Below are positions 33,779-44,332 of a stretch of DNA of 64,000 nt, one piece after another (position 1 is the first letter of the stretch; the number at the start of each line of letters is the position of its first letter). The position numbers and the translations under genes are program-made. Where the stretch lies: contig JAUIRK010000928.1 in assembly GCA_030549495.1 (NCBI GenBank), positions 1,064,802-1,128,801 on the forward strand. The letters run 5' to 3'. Source of the DNA: Nectonema munidae. Taxonomy: Eukaryota > Nematomorpha > Nectonematoida > Nectonematidae. The notes beneath the pieces are model-generated. The model was not told where the DNA came from and did no database searches. It was given only the letters and a program-made list of their open reading frames with translations.

Positions 33779-34720
33779 TTGTTAAAAAAATTAATAAGTT
33801 TTTATTATAACTTTTTTAAGGCAATTAAAGATGGATTTATTTCACTTCAAAAAAAGTGTCAAGAAATTGCTTTGAATATATTCTATAAATATAAAACACC
33901 ATCTCTTTTTCAACCATACCAAGTTGATTCGTGTAACTTGGATCTGTATAGTCTAAAATTAATTGAATGTTTCACACAATATAAAAAAACTGTTCCATAT
34001 AAAGTTAGTGCAGATGGAAATTGTTTTTTTAATGCTATATCAGTAGCTTTATGCGGCAACGAAGACAACAAAAATTCCTTGAGGGTTCTAACTTGTATAC
34101 AGTTGTGTTTGAATCCTTTTTTATATGACAACAGAAAAGGAGCCGAAATGATTACTTTAATCTCACCAAATTACGAAAAAGCATTTCTGGCCTGTGCTAA
34201 AAAAGGAGGATATTCTTCTGCTCTTACCATAATGGCTTTGGCAGATGTTATAGGAATAAAAGTTATTTCAATATATCCCCGAGTCAACAAAAATATTGAT
34301 ATTTATAGCAGCATACTATCCACAAGTTTTATTCCGACTATTTTGATACCTAAATTTTCGGTGAATATATTATGGACCCGAGCTGATAATGCAAAAACTG
34401 ATGAAAATTGGATGCCTAATCATTTTTGCCCAGTGTTTGAAAAATGCCTATCAATTACTGAAATCAATTCTTGTTCACCTGAACAAAAAATTTCAAGGTC
34501 TTTTTCTTCAAAAAATATTAATGAGTTTTCAAAATTTTTTACAGTACAAGAACTTTTTTCAATTGTTCAAAATCGTGAAAGAGTTTTTTTAAAACCCTCA
34601 ATTGAAGAACTGGAACCATATTATAAAGTTTGCAATAAAAAAAAATTTAGTAATATTGCTAACAAAAATAATTTCTGTTATTTTGATGAATTTGGAATAG
34701 CAAAAAAAGCACTACAATAA
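33779..34720 (+). CDS. OTU-like cysteine protease gene (element 1)
   Basis: About 313 residues open without a stop. OTU proteases cleave ubiquitin-type linkages. The catalytic-cysteine box is SADGNCFFNAIS with C82, and the histidine box is WMPNHFCPVF with H215, at a spacing normal for the fold. Shared with the second copy: SVALCGNE, ADVIGIKV, ILWTRAD. There is no ATG near the N-terminus. The frame is open from about 33710, and an acceptor-like TTATTTTAG ends at 33746, so an upstream spliced exon or a lost start is likely. The first 40 residues include a hydrophobic patch (LISFYYNFF). The gene is followed 14 nt later by the transposase fragment. Family membership is clear; activity is unproven. 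It could also be a captured host gene. Confidence 0.8.
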   Translation: MLKKLISFYYNFFKAIKDGFISLQKKCQEIALNIFYKYKTPSLFQPYQVDSCNLDLYSLKLIECFTQYKKTVPYKVSADGNCFFNAISVALCGNEDNKNSLRVLTCIQLCLNPFLYDNRKGAEMITLISPNYEKAFLACAKKGGYSSALTIMALADVIGIKVISIYPRVNKNIDIYSSILSTSFIPTILIPKFSVNILWTRADNAKTDENWMPNHFCPVFEKCLSITEINSCSPEQKISRSFSSKNINEFSKFFTVQELFSIVQNRERVFLKPSIEELEPYYKVCNKKKFSNIANKNNFCYFDEFGIAKKALQ

Positions 34721-34734
34721 AATCTTACCACATC

Positions 34735-35223
34735 TTGAACAAGAATATGATGACAATATATTTGAAAAATAATTTATTTTGTCTAAAGAATAATTCTGGA
34801 AATAACTTTGTTACTATAAACCCACAACCATTAACTTCTGAAGTTGTATGCCTTCATAGATTTTATTCATTTTCCAAGTCATCCAGCAGTTTAAGAAAAC
34901 GTGTTAGTTGGTTTAGTCCAGTCTCTGATAAAAACTTGAGTGCTGTTGCGATTTATGAGTATAGAGGGAAGCTTAATTGTGAGTCATTACAAAAGACAAG
35001 AACTAATCATAATTTGTTTCATACGGTAAGATCTGAGATTAAAACGTTAAAACCTCAAGAAATTTATCTTAATAACATCGAAAAAAATGAATATACAGAC
35101 TCCTTTAAAAATTCAAAACAAATCAGAAATTTAAAGTATCGTGTGAATAAAGAGGGAAAAAGAAACTATGATTTAAGCAATCCTGCTAATGAAGTGCTTG
35201 ACTTTTATGAAGATGGTTTGTAG
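34735..35223 (+). pseudogene. N-terminal fragment of a MULE-type transposase (element 1)
   Basis: 162 residues. The segment VVCLHRFYSF..RKRVSWF, then YEYRGKLNCE..KTRTNHNLF and KQIRNLKYRVN..PANEVLDFY resembles the N-terminal DNA-binding region of animal Mutator-like transposases (zinc-binding C and H residues, then a PxQIxNLKYR helix) by memory of the family. The frame runs straight into the LINE junction, where a TAG ends it. The DDE core is missing here but a related core is preserved at 45.5 kb. A second copy of VLQRYYSV..KRRISWF follows the other OTU gene. Confidence 0.55.
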
Positions 35224-37041
35224 GAGTTGCGGCGTGAATGCTCGCTGTGATGGACTTGTTAAGTTGAAGAGCAGATGTTTCGAGATTATTTGTTGGATCT
35301 GTGGTCAGTGTGATGTCTAGTTTAGATTTAAGATTGTGAAGAAATGCTGTCCAGAATATTTGTTTGCCATAATTAGGATTTGGAATTTTTGAGAGTTTAG
35401 TAGTGAGGTCGATTTAAAAGGTTATGTATGTGTGGTCGGAGGCGGATGGGATGTCTGAGATGCGCCAGTTGTGAACTATACTTCTTGTTTCGTTGGAAAT
35501 GATGGTTAAATCGTTGTGTGATTGATATATGTTGTTTAGATATAGTTGTCTAAAGGTTGGGGATTTATCGTTGTCAGCTATTGTTAGATTTCCAAGAAAT
35601 TGGAGTGTGAGTGAACCTTGTGTATTTGATTTTATGTCCCAGAGGTATGATCTAGCATTTAAGTCGGTGGATATAGCTATGTGGTGGTTGTTGTCTATGT
35701 CATGTTTGATTTGTGTAAGTGATTGAGAGAAGTTGTTAGGTATGGAGTGGTTTAAGGATGGTTGGGAGTAGAGAGAGCAGAAGAGTAAGGATTTGGAGTT
35801 TGAGGGAATAAGTGTGAAGAAGTAGTTTGAATTAGAGTATTAATAGTGGTGTATTAGTAATTGATTGTTTTATAAATATATATTATGTTAGTGGAGGTAT
35901 GTGTAGGAGTACGTAGTCGGCTGTTTGGTGTGGAATATGAATGTATGGTTCGTTTATTGATATTATGTCGTACGTGTGTGAGTGTAAGATGTTGTGAAGG
36001 TTGTCCCAAGCAGTTTTTGAGTGATTTAGATTAATGTGTAAAATAGTTAGCATGAGTAGTTATATAAGATTTGGCTATGTTGAGATATGATTAGATTGTT
36101 ATGGTTTATGTAGAAACTACAGAGTTTAGATGTTGGAAGGTGTGGTTGCTGACAATTTATGCAAGAAATATTGCTATTGTCATTTAGTAGGGTACAGGAT
36201 GAAGTAGCATACCCACAGTGGTCGCAGTATGCACAGTTAGGTAGAGATACGTTGTATTTTGAAGAGATGTGACCGTATTTTAAGCATTTTTAACATTGTT
36301 TAACTTTTTGTTTTAGTGTAGTGAGGGTTAGTAGGTGGTAGGCTAGAAAGATTTTTGGTTGAGTACATAAGTATTTATATATTTCTGGGTACTTGGTTCT
36401 AAGATTATAGTATAGCTATATGTGCCAGTTTTTCCTAGTTGTATGGGATTATCGAGTTTGCCTATAGCGTTAAGGTGTGGGTTTTGTTCTTAAATAGATT
36501 TTGTGATTTGGGTTAATGTTATATCGGTAGGGATGCCACGTAGTATGAATTTTGGTTTTTGTGGAGGTAAGCCATTAGCATTTAGATCGTTTTTTATTAG
36601 CGTTGTTCTGGCAGTAACTTTTTGATCTATATTTTTGAATTGGAAGTAAATGGTACCGGAGTGGGATGATCTTGTTTTAGTGATCGATAGTGAGTTGTTT
36701 TTGGTATCTAAATTTTTGATGACATCTTGGCGATGAATGGACTTCTCTTCTTTAGTTGAAATGTTGGTAGGTGGAGTGATTTTTAATGTTAGGTTAGGTT
36801 CAAGTTGTTTTCTATTGTGGAGTAGTTTGCGTATTTATGGTGGAATTGAGTGTTGGGTTAGGATGAGATTGAGTAGGGGCTAAACTACCAGCATTAGCGT
36901 ATGATTGTGTTGAGGTTGACTTAATGTTTTGGCTTTCGAAAGTTTTTATATAATGTATAGCTATGTTGTATTTTAGATTATTAAATAGTATTAGATAATT
37001 TGAATTTAGTGTGGTATTAGCTATATAATCATCGAATTATA
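35224..37041 (-). pseudogene. LINE copy 2, 5' part (ORF1 and endonuclease)
   Basis: ORF2 starts at 36053 with MLTILHINLNHSKTAWDN. The endonuclease is decayed down to 35224, where the OTU-MULE block begins. ORF1 (about 37041-36050) retains NLKYNIAIHYIKTF at its N-terminal side and eroded zinc knuckles at 36300-36120, with several stops and shifts. The first residues of ORF1 and the 5' UTR are cut off at about 37041, where the second OTU-MULE block starts. More decayed than copies 1 and 3. Confidence 0.82.
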
Positions 37042-37337
37042 AGTGGGCGGAAATCAGTGAAGTTAATAAAAATAATATTATATATGGATTGAAAATTAGC
37101 TAATGAAAGGTAAAAAAATATGTTTAAAGATTAGTAGTAATGTTTAATAAGTAAGTATTTATAAAGGAAAATTAAGTTTTCAAGAGTTAATATAAAAAAA
37201 AATTAAAAAGGCTTAGTAGTCATTAAAATATAATTGTGATTTTTAAAAATACATTTTTTATTTTACGAGTCTCCTGAATAATGGAAAAAATGTAATACAA
37301 TTTTTTCTTCAGATCAGCCCATTTTAAATGTCAAAAT

Positions 37338-38276
37338 TTGTCTATAATTGAGCTTCACATTTTATTGAGAAATGATAGAGATCCATTAGTCAAAAAATAT
37401 AGCATTGTGAAATCAGTTAATCTTGATATGGTTTATGATAGTCTTAATGATTTTTTACCTATCGATTTTATAGCAGTATTTTCTTCTCCTAATGGAAACT
37501 GTCTATATAATTCATTATCGATTGCTCTTTGCGGTAATGAGAGACTGGCATCTGAAATAAGATTTAAAACCGCTATAGAATTGAACTTATTTTGTGAATA
37601 TTATGTGAGAATATCTGAAGAAAATGGCACTATAAAAGTTGCAACCGATATAGAAGACGAAAGTTATAACCTTTGTTTTAACAAAACTTTTTCATCTATA
37701 TACTCAATTATTGCAGCAGCAACCGTTATTGGATGTTCAATCCAGTCAGTCTATCCTGCAATAAATGGTCGAAATGACAAAAATTTTGATTTATTAAATT
37801 GTGATTTCTTTCCTAGAAATAAGTTTAGCTCTCCTGAAATAATTAGAATTTTTTGGACACGAATTAATTATGACTTCTCCAAATATTTTATCCCTAATCA
37901 CTTTGTTCCACTTATAAATGAAAAGTTTTTTAATGTAGAAACATATAGGAACTATAGTTATATGTCTTGCAATAGTAATTCATTTAGCGACTCAAGTTTA
38001 TCACCTTCTTTACCTCTGTCTCCAGTTGAGAATTTCAATAGCTTAGCTGTTCCTAATAATTTTCCCAATCATAATTGGGATAAATATATATTTAACTTTC
38101 TTTCAACTTTCAAATCAATTGAATACCTTGTAAATTGTAAAAAGCCTTTAAAATATGTTCCAGATATTTTGAAAGAAAATAAATTTTATATTGTTAAGAA
38201 GCTTTTCAATAAAAATAAGAACAGGTTTTATGACAATTGTGGTTCTTGGTGTACTTTATCAAGCAAAACTTTATAA
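37338..38276 (+). CDS. OTU-like cysteine protease gene (element 2)
   Basis: 312 residues with no stop. Cysteine box SSPNGNCLYNSLS with C55 and histidine box FIPNHFVPLI with H188. The residue before GNC is N-G rather than D-G, so the aspartate of the usual DGNC motif is replaced by asparagine. SIALCGNE, ATVIGCSI and IFWTRIN match the first copy. There is no ATG at the N-terminus. A strong acceptor (TTTTTTCTTCAG, ending 37312) precedes the open frame, in line with a spliced upstream exon, and the same arrangement is seen in copy 1. The C-terminus has a serine/proline-rich linker (SDSSLSPSLPLSPV). About a third of residues are shared with copy 1 by eye, so the two are old relatives rather than a recent duplication. 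Confidence 0.78.
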   Translation: MSIIELHILLRNDRDPLVKKYSIVKSVNLDMVYDSLNDFLPIDFIAVFSSPNGNCLYNSLSIALCGNERLASEIRFKTAIELNLFCEYYVRISEENGTIKVATDIEDESYNLCFNKTFSSIYSIIAAATVIGCSIQSVYPAINGRNDKNFDLLNCDFFPRNKFSSPEIIRIFWTRINYDFSKYFIPNHFVPLINEKFFNVETYRNYSYMSCNSNSFSDSSLSPSLPLSPVENFNSLAVPNNFPNHNWDKYIFNFLSTFKSIEYLVNCKKPLKYVPDILKENKFYIVKKLFNKNKNRFYDNCGSWCTLSSKTL

Positions 38277-38349
38277 TTCAAAAAAATAGGTGAAAATTAT
38301 GAGTACATAAGAAAGAAAGACGACTGTTTCTATAAAATTTGTAAAAAAA

Positions 38350-38458
38350 GAAATAATTTATGTTGATTTTAATTCGGACCTGACAGACTTTTTTGTTTTG
38401 CAGCGCTATTATTCAGTTTTGAAAGCCGATAATAACTATAAAAGAAGAATATCATGGT
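38350..38458 (+). pseudogene. MULE transposase N-terminal scrap (element 2)
   Basis: The translation YVDFNSDLTDFFVLQRYYSV then ADNNYKRRISWF parallels VVCLHRFYSFSKSSSS then LRKRVSWF in the transposase fragment after the first OTU gene. The scrap begins about 75 nt after the OTU stop, in the same orientation. It ends at the junction with hAT sequence. Confidence 0.5.
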
Positions 38459-38461
38459 TTG

Positions 38462-38770
38462 TCGACTGTATCTGCCTTTCGAGATTTCAAATGTGGATAT
38501 ATATCAACTGACTATCAAAACTTTTTACAAGTTATTAATATATTCCCTGTTTCCACGGCTGAATTCGAACATGGGTTTAGTTCGATGAATGACATCTGAT
38601 CATCAGAACGTAATCAGATGAGTGTACACGCATTTGATGCTGTTCTTTTTCTGAATATCAATGGACCCCCTATTTCACGGGTAGATTTTACAAAATACGT
38701 TCACATTTGGTTAAAAAACTATCGATCTGCAATCAGCCAGGATCGAAAGACAGATGATGTGTGTGCAGTG
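38462..38770 (+). pseudogene. hAT transposase C-terminal domain (KIAA1586-like)
   Basis: VSTAEFEHGFSSMNDI, one in-frame stop, then SSERNQMSVHAFDAVLFLNI, NGPPISRVDFTKYVHIWLKN and YRSAIS reproduce the C-terminal dimerisation region of the KIAA1586-type hAT transposases (TAECERGFSxMN ... GPPxxxFxPxxYVxxWL). Only this end remains. Its left edge abuts MULE sequence, so one element inserted into, or recombined with, the other. Confidence 0.75.
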
Positions 38771-38870
38771 ACGGATCGAGAAATTTCTTATAGGGGGCCG
38801 AAATCTATTAAATTTTTTTGCAATTTTGCTAAAAGTCTTCTTAGAATACGACAGCTGTATTATGTCTTTT

Positions 38871-39396
38871 AGAATCACTAATTACCTATGTTTTCATATT
38901 TATAACATTATTTTGCCATGAATAAATTGCAAAATTTTATTTTTTATGCAGGTAAGGGTATCCATTATTAACGGTAGGACTTTTTACCCAAATATACCCA
39001 AATACACACCAATATGTTCTTTATTTATAAATAAGAACTTGAAATTAAAAATAAAATTAAATAAATGCTTAAAATAAAAAGATACACAGATATTTAAGTT
39101 TGAACGAGAGCTGGTAATAGAGTATTGTTATATATTTTTATGTCACCCATTTTCTTGCCAGGCCACATATATTAGTAATTGTTTAAATTAAAAAATTATT
39201 TTGTGTTATCAAACTTACTATTATAAAATAATTATATTTTTATTTATAAATATAATTATTATATTTAAGTTATTATTATAATATAAACAATTTTAATTAA
39301 AAAAAAAAGATTAATTTTATAATTTTATATTAGTTTTATCCTGAAAATAATTCTTCTGTGTATATTTAACTTATTTTAATATTTAAATTTATTTTC
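38871..39396. other. AT-rich spacer with a possible MULE terminus
   Basis: GACTTTTTACCCAAATATACCC near 38983 resembles the left edge of OTU-MULE element 1 (32911) in the same orientation. Beyond it is very AT-rich sequence with no gene up to the LINE target duplication at 39397. Confidence 0.4.
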
Positions 39397-39536
39397 ATCT
39401 GTTTGGGTAGGTAGGTAGGTGGATTTCAAAGCACTTTCCAGCGTGAGCTGATATGCTCGCGTAAGCTTGAGAGTTGGTTAAGGAAGATGCAGATGTTGGT
39501 AGAGATAGGTTCCTAAAAGTAGAAGAGAAAAGCAGA

Positions 39537-42500
39537 TTAGTTTGTTATAGGGTTATCGACGGTGGTGAGAGTTGTTTCAATGGTGTCAATGAGGGTTGCT
39601 AGGGATTTTAGTAGTGTTGGGTGTAACAGAAGATCTGAGAGTGTTGTTGGAGATCTGTTAAGTAAAGAAAGGCAGCGAAATAGAAGATCTTGGCGATGAT
39701 AAGAGAAGATTTGACATGTGAATATGAGGTGGTATGGCGTTTCTATTGTGTCGCATCCGAAACGACAGTATGGATTTTCGCTTACTTTAATTCGGAAAAG
39801 ATATGCTTTGCATGGGCAATGGCCTGATAGCCAACGAATGGTTGAACGAGGTGGTGTAAATTTTTTGTTTTTGAAAGTTGTGTGAATTGTGCTGATGTGT
39901 GGTAAAGAGGAGATTAGTGCATTTTGAGATGAAGATATGGACATCTGCCATTCTTCTAGAGTGGATAAGTGAATGTGTGTTAGAAAGGTTTTGAGCGGTA
40001 GGGAGTTGAGAGGAATGTGGGAGGTTAGGTGTAAGTTTGAGGCTAAGTAGTCTACGAGGGAGTTTTCTGGTATGTTTAGATGAGCAGGGCACCAACATAG
40101 GTGTATGTGGAAATGTTTTGTAAGATTGATTAGGGAGGAGGCGAGTTGAAAGGAGGGAAATGGGATGTTGTGTGATAGAGAGAGATCGTGGATTATGTTT
40201 TGTGCATCGGTATAGAAATGGATGGTAGTAAAGTGGGGAAGGAAGTGGTTAATGTTGTTAGTGATCGTAGTGCAGGCGTGTAAAAGGCTAAAGATTTCGC
40301 ATTCGAGGATTGAGAGTAGAGGATTTAATTGGGATCGATAGGTGTAAAAGGGGCTAGTGGAAGAGCCTTTGAAGAAGGCGTAAGCAAAGGAGGTACTTAG
40401 GGACTTCTTTGAGGCGTCTGTGAAGATGCGTAGGGAGGTTGGTGAAGAAGTAGAGCGAAGGTATGAAATTGATTGTTTTGCAAAAAATTTGTTTTTGCAT
40501 ATGGATGTTTTGAGAGGGTTTTGTGCAGATGGGTGAGTTAAAAGAGATGGGTGTATCGAGGGATAAACTAGGTAGTTAGCAATATTTGGAGCGTATTTTG
40601 CTAATAGATGTGAGTAGAAAGAATAGTATGGAGTATTGTGGTGGGGTGTGATCGGATGAAATGGGGGAATTAAGTTGTTGTATGTCAAGATGAAGCGCTT
40701 AATAATAGTTTTTTTAAGTTGAAGTTGTAATGGTAGAGTGTTAGTTAGAATTTCTAGGCATTGTGTGGAAGTAGTACGATATGCGTTGGTGATGCAAAGT
40801 AGACAGAGACGGTGTATCTTGTTAAGAAAATGTATGGTTGTGGGGTGTTTTAAGGAGATGCCCCAGGAAAGAATTCCGTATTGAATTACTGGTAGGATTA
40901 AGGATATGTATATGTATTTGGTGTGTTTGGGACGGAGGCCCCATTTATAAGAGATAGCGCTTTTAAGTGAAAAAAGGGTGACTGAGAGTTTTTGGTATAT
41001 TTTTTTAAAGTGTATTGAAAATTTTAGGTTGGACTGAAGGTTTAGTCCTAGATATTTGATGCAGTTATAGAAGTAGAGGTATTTAAATGAAGGGGTAAAT
41101 GTTCTATGCGTCTGCGTGTAAAGTGAATGAGGTTTGTTTTGCTGGAGTTAAAGAATATCTTATGTGTGTTTGCTCTTTCTTGTAGCCTTAATAGAAATGA
41201 AGAGGATTTGGTGAGGTTTTCTTGTTGAGAGTTACTGGTGAAGGTGAATAATATGTCGTCTGAAAAACATTGGGAGAAATCAGTGTTGGTGTGGATTAGA
41301 TCGAGAAGCGGGTCTATGAGAACTAGCCAGAGGATATCAGAAAGACATCCTCCTTGGGGAGTCGAGAGGGTTAGCTTATGGATGCAAAGGGAAGCGCGAT
41401 GTCGGAAAATGAGACAGCGGTTTGAAAGGTATGAGCTTATAAATTTGATGATGTAAGGAGGAAATGATTTGTGTGCAAGGTTAGTGATGATGGCAGGATG
41501 CCAGGCTGAGTTGAAAGCGTTGTTTATGTCTAAGAAGATTGTAGAAGCAATTTTCTGAGTAGAAAGAGAAGAGTCAAGGTAGGTGGTTAGACGCGATAGT
41601 GCTGTTTCCGTATTTTTGTTGGGAAGGTATGCAAATTGCGTGTGATGAATGAGGCTACGGGATAGGATGTAGTGGACTAGACGTTTGCGAATGATTTTTT
41701 CGAAAAGTTTGCCTAGTATGGGTAGTAGAGTGATTGGTCGCCAATTTTGAATGAGGCTTGAATCTTTATTGGGTTTAGGAATGAGTATGAGTTTGCCAAT
41801 TTTCCAAACGTTGGGGAAATGTGAATGAGTAAGGCATGCATTGAAAATAAGGAGTAAGTGTTTGTTTAGAATGTGTATTGATTTTTTAATATGTTTGGGT
41901 GAGATATGGTCGTAGCTAGATGAGGCATTTGTTTTAAGAGCGTTTACTGCTATGTTTAATTCATTTAGTGTGATTGGAGGAAAAATAGGGTTTTGGATGG
42001 AGTGAATGATGTTTTTAGAGTGTTCTCGAATTGTGTGGTGAAAGGGGAGATCAGAAGAGGGAGAGTCGGGGGGAAAGATTGTCGATAGAAATGGAGGGTT
42101 GTAGTGTGTTGTATTATCGGATGAGCAGGGAAGTATTGTTTCGGGGAGAATAGAAGGTTTTTTCTTTTTAGTTAGCCTATTGATGATGTTCCATGGGTTG
42201 TTTGAGTGTTGGCTGGTGAATTTTACCCATGAGTTCTTTTTAGCTTGAAGTATTGCCTGTTTGTATTCTTTTTTAACAGTAGAATGGATTGAGATGATTA
42301 AGGGAGTAGGAGATTTTCGTAGGGTTTTGATAATTCGTTTTAGATTGTTTTTTATTGCATTCAACTCGGGTGTCCAGAAATAGGCATGTTTTCTTTTAGG
42401 AAATGGGTTGATAGGAGTGGAGGATAAGATGGAATGTGAGACATGATCATTGAGAGATAGTGCTGCTTTATCGATGTAAGTGGGAGAGGAGAGGGATGTT

Positions 42501-43264
42501 AATGTAGGGAGTGAGTTGTTGAGAATGTTGAGATATGTAAGCCAGTGAGTGGTGTTCTTTTTTATAATGTTGTTAAAGTTTTTGATGGTTGTAGTGTTTA
42601 TGTGAAGTTGAAATGTTATGAAGGCGTGATCTGAAGCTGATGGGATGTCTGAGATTGACCAATTGAATATTAGATTGAGAGTATTTGAAGTAGTTATTGT
42701 GAGGTCAATGTGAGAGGTGTATTGTTCGTTGTTACAAGAGCGTTGGTATGTAGGGTTTTTAGATATGTCAGCGAGATATAGGTTGTTCGAACATAAGAAA
42801 TTGATGACTTGTTGTCCTCGTGGGTTTTCTTTGTGGTCCCAGATGTGTGATCGAGCGTTGCAATCAGTTGAGATGATTAAATGATATGTAGACGGGAGTG
42901 TGGATGTTGCAAGTGTTAGTGATTGGGAGAAATCAGAGGGGATGGCTATTGGGTGTGAGGGAGGAGAGTAAAGAGTTGCGAAAAGAAGAGGTTGAGGTTT
43001 GGTGTGAACAAGAACAAAGTAAAAATTGTTGGAAGAGAATCGTGGTAATGGTTTGTGGTGAACGGTTGATTTTATGTAGATGCATGCTGAATAACAGGAT
43101 AAAGGTGACGTGTGATATAGTAAATAATTTGGTATAATAGAAGAGAGGTTTGGATATGGTTCGTTAATAGATATTACATCAAAAAAGTTTGAAATTTGAA
43201 TGTTATATAGGTTTGTCCAAGCGGCATTAGAGTGGTTGAGGTTAATGTGGAGAAAATTTAGCAT
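39537..43264 (-). pseudogene. LINE ORF2, endonuclease-RT-RNase H (copy 3), one frameshift
   Basis: Starts MLNFLHINLNH at 43264. Endonuclease motifs NEPY, STDCNARS and SDHAFITF; RT with NWRPITLLP, FLDINNAFN, STPQGGCLSDILW and CFSDDILF. The frame is lost near 41055 at ITASN/KYLGL and resumes in another register through ISYKWGLRP to RNase H (FTDAS, ECEIFSLL, FYTDAQNI, WCPAHLN..SLVDYL) and the finger CRFGC...H...C, ending 39537. All catalytic residues are kept. Motif C is FSDD, as in copy 1. Confidence 0.9.
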
Positions 43265-43269
43265 AGGAA

Positions 43270-44332
43270 TTTGCTTATTAGAAGGTTATGTTGATTTTGG
43301 ATGTGTTATGTGTGTTTAATTTGGAATTCGCAATGTTTGGATGTAGCGTTGTGGTGATTGTGACAATTAAAGCATGAGAGTTTTGTGGAATCATTTTTGG
43401 AGATGCATTCCGATATAGAGTGGCCTCGATTTCCGCAGTGATCGCAATTTGGTGATGCAGCTTTGCATTTGTTCGTTGAGTGATTGTGTTTTAGACAATT
43501 CTGGCATTGGCGATGTAATGGTTTTGCTAAGGTTAGAGTGAGAATGTGATGGTCAACAAAGAGTATAGGAGATTTAAGTAGATGTTTAAAAATGTTAGGG
43601 TTGCTAGGTTCTAATATAGCACTATAAGAGAAGGTTCCTGTGTTACCGGCTTGGCGTACTGTATTAAGGGTGCCAATATTTTTTAGGTTTAAGTTTTCGT
43701 TAGCAATGGTTTCGGAGAGAGAAGAAAGTGGTGTGGTTATAGGTATGCTTCTAAGTAGGAAACGGGGTTTGAGGATCGGTAAATCTTCGGATTTAATGCC
43801 GTTATTGTGGAGAGTTTGATGTGCTAGTGCTTTTTCTTCAGGTTTAGAGAATTGAAAATAAATAGTGCCACTATTTGAAGACCGTGTATTAGAGATGGTA
43901 AGTTTGTTTTTATTGGTTTCTAAGTTTTTGACTATTTTTTGTCGGAAGGCAGCTTTCTCGGCTTTAGAGTCAGAGGGAGTGGGGGGCTATTTTTAGAGTA
44001 AGCTCACTATTTAGAGATGACTTAGACTTAGGTGGAGAGGGTTTTTGTCTATCCTGAATGTTGTTGGATAAGCTAGGTATGGTTATGGATGAGACTTGTG
44101 CGCATGTAGATAATGAGGGGCAAGGTGGAGTATGTGGGTGGTGAGTATGAGAGAGTTGTTCAATTTTGTTGGAGTGAGCAAGAGTTACTTCATATTTTAG
44201 ATTATTAAGGAGGGTAAGGTCTTCTGCATTTAGAGAGGAATTTGCTATGAATTCATTGAAGAGATTTGCTATTAATTGGGTAGAGGTAAGGTTAGGGGTA
44301 TCATCGTGACGTGCACGTTTTGGGTTAGACAT
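43270..44332 (-). pseudogene. LINE ORF1 with zinc knuckles (copy 3), one frameshift
   Basis: Begins MSNPKRARHDD at 44332 and runs in frame to LTLKIAPH (about 43985). There a run of six G on the + strand (C on the coding strand) shifts the frame. The other register continues PSDSKAEKAAFRQK, GTIYFQF and three knuckles (CQNCLKHNHSTNKC, CDHCGNRGHSISEC and the variant CFNCHNHH...C), down to the ORF2 start. Position and content equal ORF1 of copy 1. Confidence 0.87.

Larger units (their letters stand above)
32908..35223 (+). mobile_element. OTU-MULE element 1 (truncated)
   Basis: A 2.3-kb block of + strand genes interrupts LINE copy 2. It starts near GTCTTTTTACCCCAACC, similar to GACTTTTTACCCAAATAT at 38983, which may be its terminal repeat. 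It carries an OTU protease gene and, directly downstream, the N-terminal part of a Mutator-like transposase, and ends at the LINE junction at 35223. LINE sequence on the two sides is not continuous (about 1.1 kb is missing), and the flanks GCGGTGCG and GCGGCGTG are only similar, so a clean target duplication is not shown. There is no right terminus. Confidence 0.6.
37042..38458 (+). mobile_element. OTU-MULE element 2 (fragment)
   Basis: Second, diverged copy of the OTU plus transposase module, same strand, cut off on the right where the transposase fragment is joined to a hAT relic at about 38458, and on the left by LINE copy 2. No terminal repeats are found at its edges. Confidence 0.55.

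Noticed and set aside
31498-37041. LTR retrotransposon, because of the RNase H and zinc knuckle pieces
   Set aside because: The order endonuclease-RT-RNase H, the absence of protease, integrase and long terminal repeats, and match to copies 1 and 3 show a non-LTR element. No LTR or virus-like element was seen in the window.
39403-39420. TAGG repeats as telomeric sequence
   Set aside because: Arthropod telomeres are TTAGG; these are four-base TAGG units at the 3' ends of LINEs and are retrotransposon tails.
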